64,000 nt of DNA from a bacterium (GTDB lineage: Bacteria; SZUA-79; Acidulodesulfobacterales; Acidulodesulfobacteraceae), in the NCBI GenBank assembly GCA_021845685.1, contig JAJZVN010000001.1, forward strand, positions 1 to 64,000. The letters run 5' to 3'. Below the pieces are notes generated by a model. The model made no database searches, was not told the origin of the DNA, and saw nothing but the letters and a program-made list of their open reading frames with translations. Positions 8,992 through 18,309 of this stretch are shown in pieces. Every line of letters starts with the position of its first letter. Position 1 is the stretch's first letter. Made by a program: the position numbers and the translations under genes.

Positions 8992-10194
8992 TTAAAAAAA
9001 CATTTTTCTTCCGGGTCCTTGAGGCTGTTTATTTTGTGCATTATTTGAAGAATTTAATCCCGTTATTACTTCAGAGCCTATTTTTATCTTATCGGATATT
9101 ATCTCGGTGTAGCTATTATTGTTAATACCTAATTTTACAATTACAGGGACAGGTTTATTTTTTTGCAAAATCCATATCACGCCTTCGCCTGTTTTTAATT
9201 CATTGGTAATTTTATTGATTATATATTTATTTTCATTTGCAGGGACAAATCTTAATGCGGCGTTTGGAACAGCTATCGCATTTTCTTTTTTTTCAATATA
9301 AATTTTAGGCAGAGCAGTCATGCCGGGCAAAAGTAAATGATTCTTATTATCAAAAAAAATAGTAACATTATAGCTTACGACCCCTGAAACTGTAGTTGGA
9401 TTAATTCTTACATTATGCACTAATCCGTAAAATGTTTTATCCGGATATGCGTAAACAGTGAACGAAGCTTTATCGCCCTTTTTGATCCCTCCTAGGTCAG
9501 CCTCATTAGTAGTCGTGTCAATTTCCATTTTGCTTATATTTTCTCCGATAGTAAAAAGTGTCGGTGTCTGAAAGCTTGATGCTACAGTTTGCCCCACTGC
9601 TACCGCAACATTTATAACAATGCCGTTAACGGGGGAATATATTTTGCAGTAAGATAAATTTGTTTCATCTATTTTCAGTTGAGATTTGTCTGATTTTACA
9701 ATACTTTCTAAATATTTTAATTGAGCAATGTCTTGAAGATAAACGCTTTCGGCATTTTGTTCGGTTGAATGCGATATTAGATTCTCTGCCCATAATTTTT
9801 TATTTCTTATATACGTGAGTTTGTCATAATTTAATAGCGCGATTTGTTTCTGAACATTTGCTTCCGCCGATAATAAATTTGCTTTGTCCATATTAATTTT
9901 TTCAATGAATGTGGTAGGATCTATTTCGGCTAAAAGCTGACCTTTTTTTACGTCAGTATTATACCACACATCAAGTTTGCTGATTAGACCTGAAACTTGA
10001 GCGCCGACATTAATTGTATGAACAGGATTGATTGTCCCTGTAGTAAGTACTGATTTTTGTATGGTTATAGGCTTGATTTTGTATAATTTATAAGAATATG
10101 ATTTCGTGCCCGTGTTTTTTATAAAATATATTGCTAAGCCGATTATTATTATAAATACAATAATAATAACGTATAATTTTTTCTTATTTTTCAT
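8992..10194 (-). CDS. macA: MacA-like periplasmic adaptor (HlyD family)
   Basis: This membrane-fusion protein links the inner-membrane ABC permease to TolC. It has one N-terminal membrane anchor (about residues 5-24) and then a lipoyl/barrel-sandwich half (GAQVSGLISKLDV), a coiled-coil hairpin (about residues 95-175), the second lipoyl half (IYSPVNGIVINVAVAVGQTV) and beta-barrel domains. The tail ends in a Pro/Gly/Lys-rich stretch. Length 400 aa is close to MacA of other bacteria. A GGAG ribosome binding site lies about 12 nt before the ATG. It sits between tolC and the ATPase gene. Family assignment is firm; whether the true partner set is macrolide-type is inferred. Confidence 0.9.
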   Translation of the reverse strand: MKNKKKLYVIIIVFIIIIGLAIYFIKNTGTKSYSYKLYKIKPITIQKSVLTTGTINPVHTINVGAQVSGLISKLDVWYNTDVKKGQLLAEIDPTTFIEKINMDKANLLSAEANVQKQIALLNYDKLTYIRNKKLWAENLISHSTEQNAESVYLQDIAQLKYLESIVKSDKSQLKIDETNLSYCKIYSPVNGIVINVAVAVGQTVASSFQTPTLFTIGENISKMEIDTTTNEADLGGIKKGDKASFTVYAYPDKTFYGLVHNVRINPTTVSGVVSYNVTIFFDNKNHLLLPGMTALPKIYIEKKENAIAVPNAALRFVPANENKYIINKITNELKTGEGVIWILQKNKPVPVIVKLGINNNSYTEIISDKIKIGSEVITGLNSSNNAQNKQPQGPGRKMFF

Positions 10195-10340
10195 TATAGA
10201 TTAAATCTCCATAAATTATTTATAATGATAATTAATTATATTAGTAACATAAATCAAGTATAACATTTAAATAAATTTAATAGGTTTTACAGACTTTGAC
10301 TTTATAGATTTAATTATATTTAAAAATATCCATAAACATA

Positions 10341-10520
10341 AATTATTTTAAATAATGATGCAATAAAAATGTCCTCTATATTTATATTTATTTTTATTAA
10401 TTCTAAAATTCAATTATTTTAAATAATGATGCAATAAAAATATCCTCTATATTTATATTTATATTTATATTTATATTTATTAATTCTAAAATTCAATTAT
10501 TTTAAATAATGATGTATTAA
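10341..10520. repeat. triplicated tolC 3' end
   Basis: The sequence AATTATTTTAAATAATGATG, which forms the last codons and stop region of tolC, occurs at 10341, 10412 and 10495, with steps of 71 and 83 nt. The copies also share CAATAAAAAT(G/A)TCCTCTATATTT. The 12-nt difference in step comes from extra copies of ATATTT. The rest of the 302-nt gap before macA is plain AT-rich sequence. The hairpin ATTATTTTAAATAAT could act as a weak RNA structure at the tolC 3' end. Confidence 0.85.
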
Positions 10521-12047
10521 CAGACCAAGATCTGAATATAATTTAGCTTTTTGATAAAAATATGTAAATTCTGCATTTATATAATTTGTTTTGCTTGTTA
10601 TATATTGAGCGTTTGCAGTTACAAGCTGTACCATTGAACCTACTCCCACTTTATAGCTTTTAAGAGCCAGCTCATAAGCTAAACCTGAAGATTTTAATGA
10701 TTGTCGCAAAGCTTTTGCGGTAAGATATTGATTTATTAAATTATAATAATCTTGCGAAACGCTATAAACTAAATTATTTTTAATTAATTGTTTATTCTCA
10801 ACACTGCTGTTTAATTGCGCTTTGGCGGCTCCTACGCGATTTTCGGTTAAAAATCCGTTAAATATAGGGATACTGACAGTTATACCGACAGCATAATTTC
10901 TATTCAGAGGAAAAGAAGAATTTTCCCCTGTATAAGAGAAATTTGAATTAAGTGAAGGATAATAGCCTGTATTTGCTTGATTTACAGATGCTTTAGACGA
11001 TTTAACCGTAAAAGATGCCTGTTTCAATTGAGGATTATGTTTAAGACCGTTTGCTATAAGTTTATCTAATTTTGTTTTAAAAGGTTTAAATTGAATAGAA
11101 TTAACAAAATAATAATGTATCCCTGATTTAGGAGATATACCTATAGAATTAAAAATAGCAAGTTTTGCTATTTTTACATTAAAAGTAGAATTAATATAAG
11201 ATGCTCTAGCTGTTTCCATAGTAGCTTTAGCTGTTTCTGCGTCAAGCAAATCGCCTGTGCCGACTTTATAGAAAGCGTATGCTTCTTTATAAAGAATTTC
11301 ATCATTTTTTAAGTTTTCTTTATCTGCCAGTTCTAATTGTTTATTTTCAAAATAAGATTCAAAATTAAATATAACATTATATAAATCGTTGTTAATAGTA
11401 AGATTGTAGGAGTATTTTTGGCTAAGCATATTATATTTTGACTGAAGATAATTATAATATCTTGAACCAAAAGAATATAGCATTAAAGTAGCGTTAATGC
11501 TGGCATTATAATCATTTATAAAATAATTTTGGTTAATATTATTAATAACAACTTGATTTCCGATAGTTTGAGCAGCGCCCCTATTATTATTTACATTCAT
11601 AACGGTTTCTTTGGTAAAACCGGCATTGGCGGAAATTTGAGGATAATATTGATAAGTTGATTCATTATTTAAATATACGTAATTTAAGTAATTGTATTTG
11701 CTTGATAATATCCCGGGGTAATGTTTTAATGCCAATTTAAGTGCTTGTTTAAGATTAATATATTTATTATTTTTGTTTATAATTTTAAATGTCTGTGTAG
11801 AAACAGGCATAATATAATTTTTAGTGTTGTTTTTATTATACATTAAAGTTTTGGCATATGAATTTGAAGAATAATAAAATGCGGAAAAAACAAATGCAAT
11901 AATTAAAAAAACAAAAAATAATATAAAAGGTTTTATATATTTAGTATAAAAAAAAAGTGTCGGGCACCTTTTTTTTAAATTAAAATCATTTACGCAAACA
12001 AATGAATCTTTAGGCAAAGCAATATAGGAATTATTAATTAATTTCAT
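10497..12047 (-). CDS. tolC: TolC-family outer-membrane efflux channel
   Basis: This outer-membrane channel is the third part of the efflux pump. A long basic N-terminus is followed by a hydrophobic segment at about residues 37-57 (ending FSAFYYSSNSYAK), which acts as the signal peptide. Two TolC repeats follow: the first starts at INLKQALKLALKHYPGI and the second at LDKLIANGLKHNPQL. Each has helical YKVGTGDLLDAETAKA or YKVGVGSMVQLVTA motifs. Length 516 aa is slightly above average because of the N-terminal extension, so a later start is possible. It is first in the minus-strand operon, followed by macA after 302 nt that carry repeated copies of its own 3' end. Confidence 0.9.
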   Translation of the reverse strand: MKLINNSYIALPKDSFVCVNDFNLKKRCPTLFFYTKYIKPFILFFVFLIIAFVFSAFYYSSNSYAKTLMYNKNNTKNYIMPVSTQTFKIINKNNKYINLKQALKLALKHYPGILSSKYNYLNYVYLNNESTYQYYPQISANAGFTKETVMNVNNNRGAAQTIGNQVVINNINQNYFINDYNASINATLMLYSFGSRYYNYLQSKYNMLSQKYSYNLTINNDLYNVIFNFESYFENKQLELADKENLKNDEILYKEAYAFYKVGTGDLLDAETAKATMETARASYINSTFNVKIAKLAIFNSIGISPKSGIHYYFVNSIQFKPFKTKLDKLIANGLKHNPQLKQASFTVKSSKASVNQANTGYYPSLNSNFSYTGENSSFPLNRNYAVGITVSIPIFNGFLTENRVGAAKAQLNSSVENKQLIKNNLVYSVSQDYYNLINQYLTAKALRQSLKSSGLAYELALKSYKVGVGSMVQLVTANAQYITSKTNYINAEFTYFYQKAKLYSDLGLLIHHYLK

Positions 12048-12347
12048 AATTTTTTTTATTAATTCTATTAAATTTTTATAATATAATATATTATACTATA
12101 CCGTATGAATTAAAATGAATTAAAACTATATGAATTAAAACTATATGAATTAAAACTATATGAATTAAATTTAATTATAAAACTATTTTGTAAACGCAAT
12201 ATAAACAATTCTTAAATGAAAGCAAATAAATTTATAAAAATTGTCAGCGATGCTATTTTAATTATATCTTTAATTATATCTTTAATTATATCTTTAATTA
12301 TATCTTTAATTATGTCTATTTAATTATCTATATCTACCATATCTGCC
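12048..12347. repeat. tolC-rimO divergent intergenic region with 15-nt and 12-nt tandem arrays
   Basis: The 300-nt gap between divergent tolC and rimO holds two arrays. GAATTAAAACTATAT is repeated three times exactly at 12117-12161. AATTATATCTTT is repeated four times exactly at 12260-12307 with two decayed units after it. Both are in the region where promoters for the two genes must lie. A related 12-mer array occurs at 60.25 and 60.47 kb. Confidence 0.85.
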
Positions 12348-13826
12348 ATGAATAATTTAAAATTTCATCTTATAAGTTTAGGATGCCCTAAGAATCAGGT
12401 TGATTCCGAAGATATGTTCACAATTTTAAAAAAAGAAGGGCTGATTTTTAATCCGGAAATTTCAGGAAGCGATATATGCATAGTGAACACATGCGGTTTT
12501 CTTGAGAAAGCAAGAAAAGAATCTATTGATGTTATTGTGGAAACTATTAATTATAAACTTAACGGCGACATTAAACATATAATAGTTACAGGATGTATGG
12601 TAAATAATTATAAAGATAGTCTTATAAAAGAATTGCCGGAAGTTGATTATTTCCTGTCTACTTTTGATGAATCGGCTATTGCAGATATTGCAAAAAATAA
12701 ATTAGATGTATTTGCGCATATTGATGACAATAATGACAATAAAAATAAAAATAATTTAAACAATTCAAGAGAAATTAATTTTAGCGGCAACTTAAATAAA
12801 AATGTAAATAAAAATAAAAATAAAAATAAACTAACTGGTAAAGAATTTATAAATAAAGGCGATTTAGATTTAATTGAGAGGGAGCATTTTAATCTAAAAA
12901 GAACAGCTTATTTAAAAATTTCTGAAGGATGCGGCAGGCAATGCTCATTTTGCATTATACCTTCCATAAGGGGTCAATATAAATCTAAGAGCGTTGAGGA
13001 TTTAAAAAAAGAGGCGTTATATTTGTCTGAAAACGGAGTTAAAGAATTAATACTGATATCGCAGGATACTTCATATTACGGGGTTGATAATAATATTAAA
13101 GACGGGCTTTATATTTTATTAAAAGAATTAATAAAAGTTAAAAAAATAAAATGGATTAGACTTATGTATCTTTACCCTGCTTTAATAACCGATAATTTAA
13201 TATCGCTTATTAAGGGAGAAGAAAAAATTCTTAAATATATAGATATGCCTGTTCAGCATATAAGCGACAATGTATTAAAACTTATGAAAAGGTCAACGGA
13301 TAAGAGAACTGTTTTGGGGCTGATAGAAAAATTTAAAGTCGAAATTCCGAATATTGCTTTAAGAACATCCCTAATCGCCGGTTTTCCCGGAGAAACAGAA
13401 GATGATTTTAGCGAACTGCTGTCTTTTATAAAAGAAACAAAATTTGATAATCTTGGAGTGTTTAAATATTCCGATGAGCGCGAAGCCGCTTCTTTTAAAT
13501 TAGATAATAAGATAAATGCAAAATTAAAAAACGAAAGATATAAAGCGCTAATGCAGCTGCAGAACTCACTGCTGCCTGAAATATTTTCAAAATATATCGG
13601 AAAAAATTATGATGTCGTAATAGATAATGAAAATAACGGCTCTAATATTATTAAGGCAAGAACTTATTTTCAGGCGCCCGATGTAGACGGATATACTTAT
13701 ATATACTTAGAAAATAATAGCGGCAAAGATATTGATATAATTGGTAAAACAGATTTTTTGCAGGTGAAAATTACCAAGCAAAAAAATTACGATTTATATG
13801 GTGTTATTTATAACAACAGGTTATAA
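12348..13826 (+). CDS. rimO: ribosomal protein S12 methylthiotransferase RimO
   Basis: This radical-SAM enzyme methylthiolates an Asp of ribosomal protein S12. The N-terminal SLGCPKNQVDSE, NTCGFLEKARKES and VTGCM hold the three auxiliary-cluster cysteines. The radical-SAM motif is CGRQCSFC, followed by IPSIRG. The C-terminus has a TRAM domain ending in YDLYGVI. Length is 492 aa against about 440 usual. The excess is an Asn/Lys-rich insert at about residues 125-165 between the MTTase and radical-SAM domains. The upstream region carries a 12-nt tandem array, and no strong ribosome binding site is seen. Confidence 0.94.
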   Translation: MNNLKFHLISLGCPKNQVDSEDMFTILKKEGLIFNPEISGSDICIVNTCGFLEKARKESIDVIVETINYKLNGDIKHIIVTGCMVNNYKDSLIKELPEVDYFLSTFDESAIADIAKNKLDVFAHIDDNNDNKNKNNLNNSREINFSGNLNKNVNKNKNKNKLTGKEFINKGDLDLIEREHFNLKRTAYLKISEGCGRQCSFCIIPSIRGQYKSKSVEDLKKEALYLSENGVKELILISQDTSYYGVDNNIKDGLYILLKELIKVKKIKWIRLMYLYPALITDNLISLIKGEEKILKYIDMPVQHISDNVLKLMKRSTDKRTVLGLIEKFKVEIPNIALRTSLIAGFPGETEDDFSELLSFIKETKFDNLGVFKYSDEREAASFKLDNKINAKLKNERYKALMQLQNSLLPEIFSKYIGKNYDVVIDNENNGSNIIKARTYFQAPDVDGYTYIYLENNSGKDIDIIGKTDFLQVKITKQKNYDLYGVIYNNRL

Positions 13827-13832
13827 TTTAAT

Positions 13833-13943
13833 GTAAATAAAGTTACATTATGATTACGTATTCTTACAATTAATATTTTTTTGCGGTAATGAGTCATATA
13901 TTATAATAGTAAATAATTTTACATGATGATTACATATTCTTAC
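13833..13943. repeat. 35-nt repeat pair downstream of rimO
   Basis: Copies at 13833-13867 and 13909-13943 (period 76, spacer 41 nt) share GTAAATAA, TTACAT, ATGATTAC and TATTCTTAC, differing at about four positions. The spacer is unrelated to the sequence after the second copy. The layout is the same as at iscS, rsmA, cpoB and glpK. Confidence 0.85.
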
Positions 13944-14052
13944 TGTTCTTTTATTTTAGAATAGCCTACAAAATACTTAGACTAATATAATATAATCCCG
14001 TATATAAATAATTTATAAATTAAATAATTAAATAATAAAATAAAATTTAAAT

Positions 14053-17000
14053 ATGTATAATAACGTTTTAAAAACCGATAAAGAACTTGAGTTCCCTCAT
14101 ATTTTTCAATTATCGGCATCGGCCGGAAGCGGCAAAACCCACAATCTTTCCTTAAGGTATGTCCAATTTCTTCTATCTTCCGATATAAAATCAAATAATA
14201 TAAAAACGAACAATTTAAATAATATTATAGCTATTACATTTACAAACAAAGCTGCCAATGAAATGAAGGAACGTATCTTAAAGCTGCTAAAATCTATTGC
14301 TATCGGAAATAAACAGGCTTTAGAGCAGGTAAAACAGGTAATATGTTTTGACGAAGACAGTAATGGGGCAAAATACGCGTTTGAAAAAAAAGCTTCCGCT
14401 CTTGTAGATAATATAATTAAAAATTATTCGGATTTTAATGTTAAAACAATAGATAGTTTTTTAACCGATATAATTAAAGCATCTTTATTAGAAACGGATA
14501 TAAGACCTGGATTTAATATAGTTATGGATTCAACGGCTTATATAGAATCTGCTTTAGATAAATTGCTCTTAAATGTAAATGAAGATAAAGAAATTACAAA
14601 GATATTCATTGAATTTGTTAAAAATTATACCGCTGTAGAAGGTAAAAACAATTTTAATCCGCGTTCGGCAATTATAAAAATCATAAAAGAATTAAGAAAT
14701 ATAGAAAACACCAAAGGAAAATATTTTAAAGTTCCCGATGGTCAAGATTATTTAATTAAATCGCATAATTATATAGAAAAAAACATTAAAAATATATACG
14801 AAAAATCTTTTGCGGCAGACACTTTAGATACTTTATATAATTGCGGAGGCAAATTACAGAAATTAGCAAATATAATAAACGATTATAATAATAAACTTAT
14901 TAATTATAGCGGCGGTGATAATAGTCAAAATTATTATAATAATCATAATTCTAATTCTGCTAAAACATCAAAAAAAATCGCGTCTAAATCAAAAGAAATA
15001 AAATTGCACAATAATGCCGTAAAGGGGTTGGCAAAAATTGCAGGGATGAATTTCAGTTCTGCATATTTGCTTAAAAATAACGTAAAAGAAATCATTACAA
15101 ACGCTAAAAATATAGAAAGTTTAGAAATTTTAAATAAACTTCAGCAAACATGGGACGGCATAAGAGCAAGTATTAAAAATATTATATTAACGGTTAACGG
15201 CGTAAAATTTTATTCTTATATAAAAATATTAAAAGAAATTAAAAAAATAATAGCCATACAATCAAAAAACGACGGAAATATATTTATAGATGAATTAAAA
15301 ATAAAAGTAAATGAGTTGATTAGAGACAATAGAGTTCCTGATATTTATTTTAATATCGGAGAAAAAATTTATCATTATCTCATAGATGAATTTCAGGATA
15401 CTGACAGGCTTCAATGGGAAAACATAAAAGCATTAGTCGGAAACAGTATTGCAAACGGGGGCACATTTTTTTATGTCGGAGACAAAAAACAGTCCATATA
15501 TAGGTTTAAAGGCGGAGATGCCGATTTATTCGATGAGGTTATGGACGATTTCCGCAGCGAAAATATTATTGATGAAAATAATTTTTATGAAGAAAAACTT
15601 TCTTATAATTTCAGGTCTGAAAAAGAACTTATATATTTTTTTAATAATACGTTTAATCCTGAAAATTTAATTTTAAATTTATTAAATGAAAATATTTTCA
15701 ACAAACAACAGAACGCATTAAATTTAATCAATTTAACCGATTCAATTGACGGCTTAGTGAATAAAAAAATTATGTATCTTATAAACAAAGTATATAAAGA
15801 CCATATTCAGGAACCGCCGAACGACAATTATGAAAATAAAAACAGCGGATTACATGAAAAAAATGAGAGAGAAATTTTAAACAGCGGCGAAAAAAATTTT
15901 GAAGGATATGTTTATATTGAACGAATTTTAGAAAATAAAGATGAGTATAAAAAAAATAATGAAGATATTAACGATATTAAGAACAATAATGACGTTAATG
16001 ATGATAATAATGCTAGTAATGCTAGTAATGCTAATAGTAATTATATTTATGGCAATAACGAAGACAATGTATCCGATGTTATGAATTCACAGGAGATTAA
16101 AGAAATATGCTTAGATAAAACTATAGATATAATAAAAGATATTAAAAACCGCAATTACAACTATAAAGATATTGCAATTTTAACACGTACAAATCAAGAA
16201 TCAAGCGATATAGTCCTCAGGCTGAAACATGAAAAAATCCCTGCCGAATCAGAACAAAATGCTGATATAAGAAATAATACTCTGATTAAAGAAGTTATCA
16301 GTTTTATTAAGTTTATTAATAAACCGGCAGATAATCTTTCTTTTTTGAATTTTATAAGCGGCGCAATATTTTCTTCTATATTCAATAAATCAACTAATTT
16401 TTCTATTATTTTTAAAAATGAGATAAATAATTTTGTTGCGCAAAATAGAAAAAAAGAATTTATTTATTTATATTTTAAAAAATGGATTCAAGAAATATTA
16501 GAAAATAATGATAATAATAATGATAATAATACAAATACAGACAATATATGGAATTATTATTTTGAACCATTAATGAATAGTGTGGGCTATTATCCGCCTT
16601 ACGACATTGTATGTATGTTTTATCAAAAATTTAATATTTATGAAAATTTTATAAATGATTCAGGATTTTTTATGCATTTACTTGAACTTTTAAAAAATAG
16701 GGAGCAGGAGGGGGGAAATAGTTTGGAATCATTCATATATTTTTTTGAAAACAGCAAATATGAAGAAAAACTATTTTTAGTTAAGCTTAATTCTGCCAAA
16801 GATGCCGTAAATGTTTTGACTATGCATAAATCTAAAGGTTTACAGTTTCCCGTCGTTATTATTCCTTATGCGGGTATAAAAATAGATAGTCCCAATGAAA
16901 TAATTGTTGAGTGTTTAAAATCAATTTCCGCCGGCAATGAATGCGAAGAATATAATCAACATTATTATAATAAAAATATTAATGATGATTTTTATTACAA

Positions 17001-18309
17001 TAATAATGATAGCAATAGTTATAATAATAGCAATAGTGACTGTATTGAACTTGATTATGCCGATAAAATAAGTCAGGATTTTTTGTTTAGTATTATTAAA
17101 GATATTATTAAAGATGAAGAATCAAATTTAAATTTAAATTTAAATGTTAATTTAGATATAGAATCAGATTTAAAATCAATATCCGAAGACAATAAAACGA
17201 TTATTGAATCTGTTATTTCATACATAAGACAAAAATCATTAAATTTTATAGATGAATTAAATCTTTTCTATGTAACCATGACAAGAGCGGAGAAAGAACT
17301 GTACATATTAATACCGCCTAAAATAGGTAACCATAAAAATAAATTAATGAGTTTATTTTTTAATGATAATAATGATGATAAATATAAAAATAAAAACAAT
17401 ATTTCCGATATAATACATTTAACTCCTGAACATAAATTTAATTCAGAAGATAATAAAGATTATAAATATGATAATAAAAATAATATTTCAGAAAATACCG
17501 ATACGGTCAACATGCTGGAATTTGGTATGAAAAAAAATTTTTCAAATATAAATCAAGCTATAAATAAGCATTTTAATATAGTTAACGAAACTGCAGATAT
17601 AAATACAGATACAACCGAAGATACAACCAAAGATACAACCGCAATTATAAATACAGATATAAATTCTGAAACTATTTCCTGTAACATATCAAATTTAACA
17701 AACGGTTTAATGTTTTTTAATAATCATTTTAATAATCATAATAAGAATAATTGGAATGAACATTTATATGGAATAATTCCTAAAGAAGAAATATTTACTA
17801 TGCTGAACGAAGATATAAGAAAACGCATAACAAGAGGAAATATTTTGCATTTTATATTATCTAAAATCAATACTTTGAACAAAGATAATTTTGAAGCCTT
17901 ATTAGACGAAACGATTCATGACTATATTTCTGAATTTGCCAATTCGCAAAATTATTTTATAGATATTGATGAATTTGAACAAAAAACTATTGCAAATGAA
18001 CTTAATAATATATTTAAAATTAAAGAAGCAAATGAATGGTTTTTTGTAAAAGATGCAAATGTAAAAATATTTACCGAAAAAGAAATAGTCAATTACTATG
18101 GGGAGTTAAAAAGAATAGATAGACTTATGATATTTTCCGATAATATAAAAGTTATAGATTATAAAACAGGCATACCCGATGAACTCCAGTTAATAAAAGA
18201 CAAAAATCAGATTGACGGCTATATCGGCATAATATCCGAAATGTATCCTGAGACGGCGGTTAAAGGATATATTTTATATATAGACAAAAAAGAGGTAAAA
18301 GAATTTTAA
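14053..18309 (+). CDS. addA: AddA-like UvrD-family helicase/nuclease
   Basis: This is the helicase-nuclease subunit of an AddAB-type recombinational repair enzyme that processes double-strand breaks. Walker A SASAGSGKT is at residues 21-29, followed by ITFTNKAANEM (motif Ia), DEFQDTD (about residue 447), GDKKQSIYRFKGG, SYNFRSE, LTMHKSKGLQFPVV (about residue 923) and FYVTMTRAEKELY. The C-terminal PD-(D/E)XK nuclease has GELKRIDRL and VIDYKTG (about residue 1370). At 1418 aa it is longer than usual AddA (about 1150-1250). The excess is Asn/Asp-rich linker sequence at about residues 625-680, 970-1045 and 1100-1200. Its stop codon overlaps the addB start by one base (TAATG), implying translational coupling. 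Confidence 0.9.
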   Translation: MYNNVLKTDKELEFPHIFQLSASAGSGKTHNLSLRYVQFLLSSDIKSNNIKTNNLNNIIAITFTNKAANEMKERILKLLKSIAIGNKQALEQVKQVICFDEDSNGAKYAFEKKASALVDNIIKNYSDFNVKTIDSFLTDIIKASLLETDIRPGFNIVMDSTAYIESALDKLLLNVNEDKEITKIFIEFVKNYTAVEGKNNFNPRSAIIKIIKELRNIENTKGKYFKVPDGQDYLIKSHNYIEKNIKNIYEKSFAADTLDTLYNCGGKLQKLANIINDYNNKLINYSGGDNSQNYYNNHNSNSAKTSKKIASKSKEIKLHNNAVKGLAKIAGMNFSSAYLLKNNVKEIITNAKNIESLEILNKLQQTWDGIRASIKNIILTVNGVKFYSYIKILKEIKKIIAIQSKNDGNIFIDELKIKVNELIRDNRVPDIYFNIGEKIYHYLIDEFQDTDRLQWENIKALVGNSIANGGTFFYVGDKKQSIYRFKGGDADLFDEVMDDFRSENIIDENNFYEEKLSYNFRSEKELIYFFNNTFNPENLILNLLNENIFNKQQNALNLINLTDSIDGLVNKKIMYLINKVYKDHIQEPPNDNYENKNSGLHEKNEREILNSGEKNFEGYVYIERILENKDEYKKNNEDINDIKNNNDVNDDNNASNASNANSNYIYGNNEDNVSDVMNSQEIKEICLDKTIDIIKDIKNRNYNYKDIAILTRTNQESSDIVLRLKHEKIPAESEQNADIRNNTLIKEVISFIKFINKPADNLSFLNFISGAIFSSIFNKSTNFSIIFKNEINNFVAQNRKKEFIYLYFKKWIQEILENNDNNNDNNTNTDNIWNYYFEPLMNSVGYYPPYDIVCMFYQKFNIYENFINDSGFFMHLLELLKNREQEGGNSLESFIYFFENSKYEEKLFLVKLNSAKDAVNVLTMHKSKGLQFPVVIIPYAGIKIDSPNEIIVECLKSISAGNECEEYNQHYYNKNINDDFYYNNNDSNSYNNSNSDCIELDYADKISQDFLFSIIKDIIKDEESNLNLNLNVNLDIESDLKSISEDNKTIIESVISYIRQKSLNFIDELNLFYVTMTRAEKELYILIPPKIGNHKNKLMSLFFNDNNDDKYKNKNNISDIIHLTPEHKFNSEDNKDYKYDNKNNISENTDTVNMLEFGMKKNFSNINQAINKHFNIVNETADINTDTTEDTTKDTTAIINTDINSETISCNISNLTNGLMFFNNHFNNHNKNNWNEHLYGIIPKEEIFTMLNEDIRKRITRGNILHFILSKINTLNKDNFEALLDETIHDYISEFANSQNYFIDIDEFEQKTIANELNNIFKIKEANEWFFVKDANVKIFTEKEIVNYYGELKRIDRLMIFSDNIKVIDYKTGIPDELQLIKDKNQIDGYIGIISEMYPETAVKGYILYIDKKEVKEF

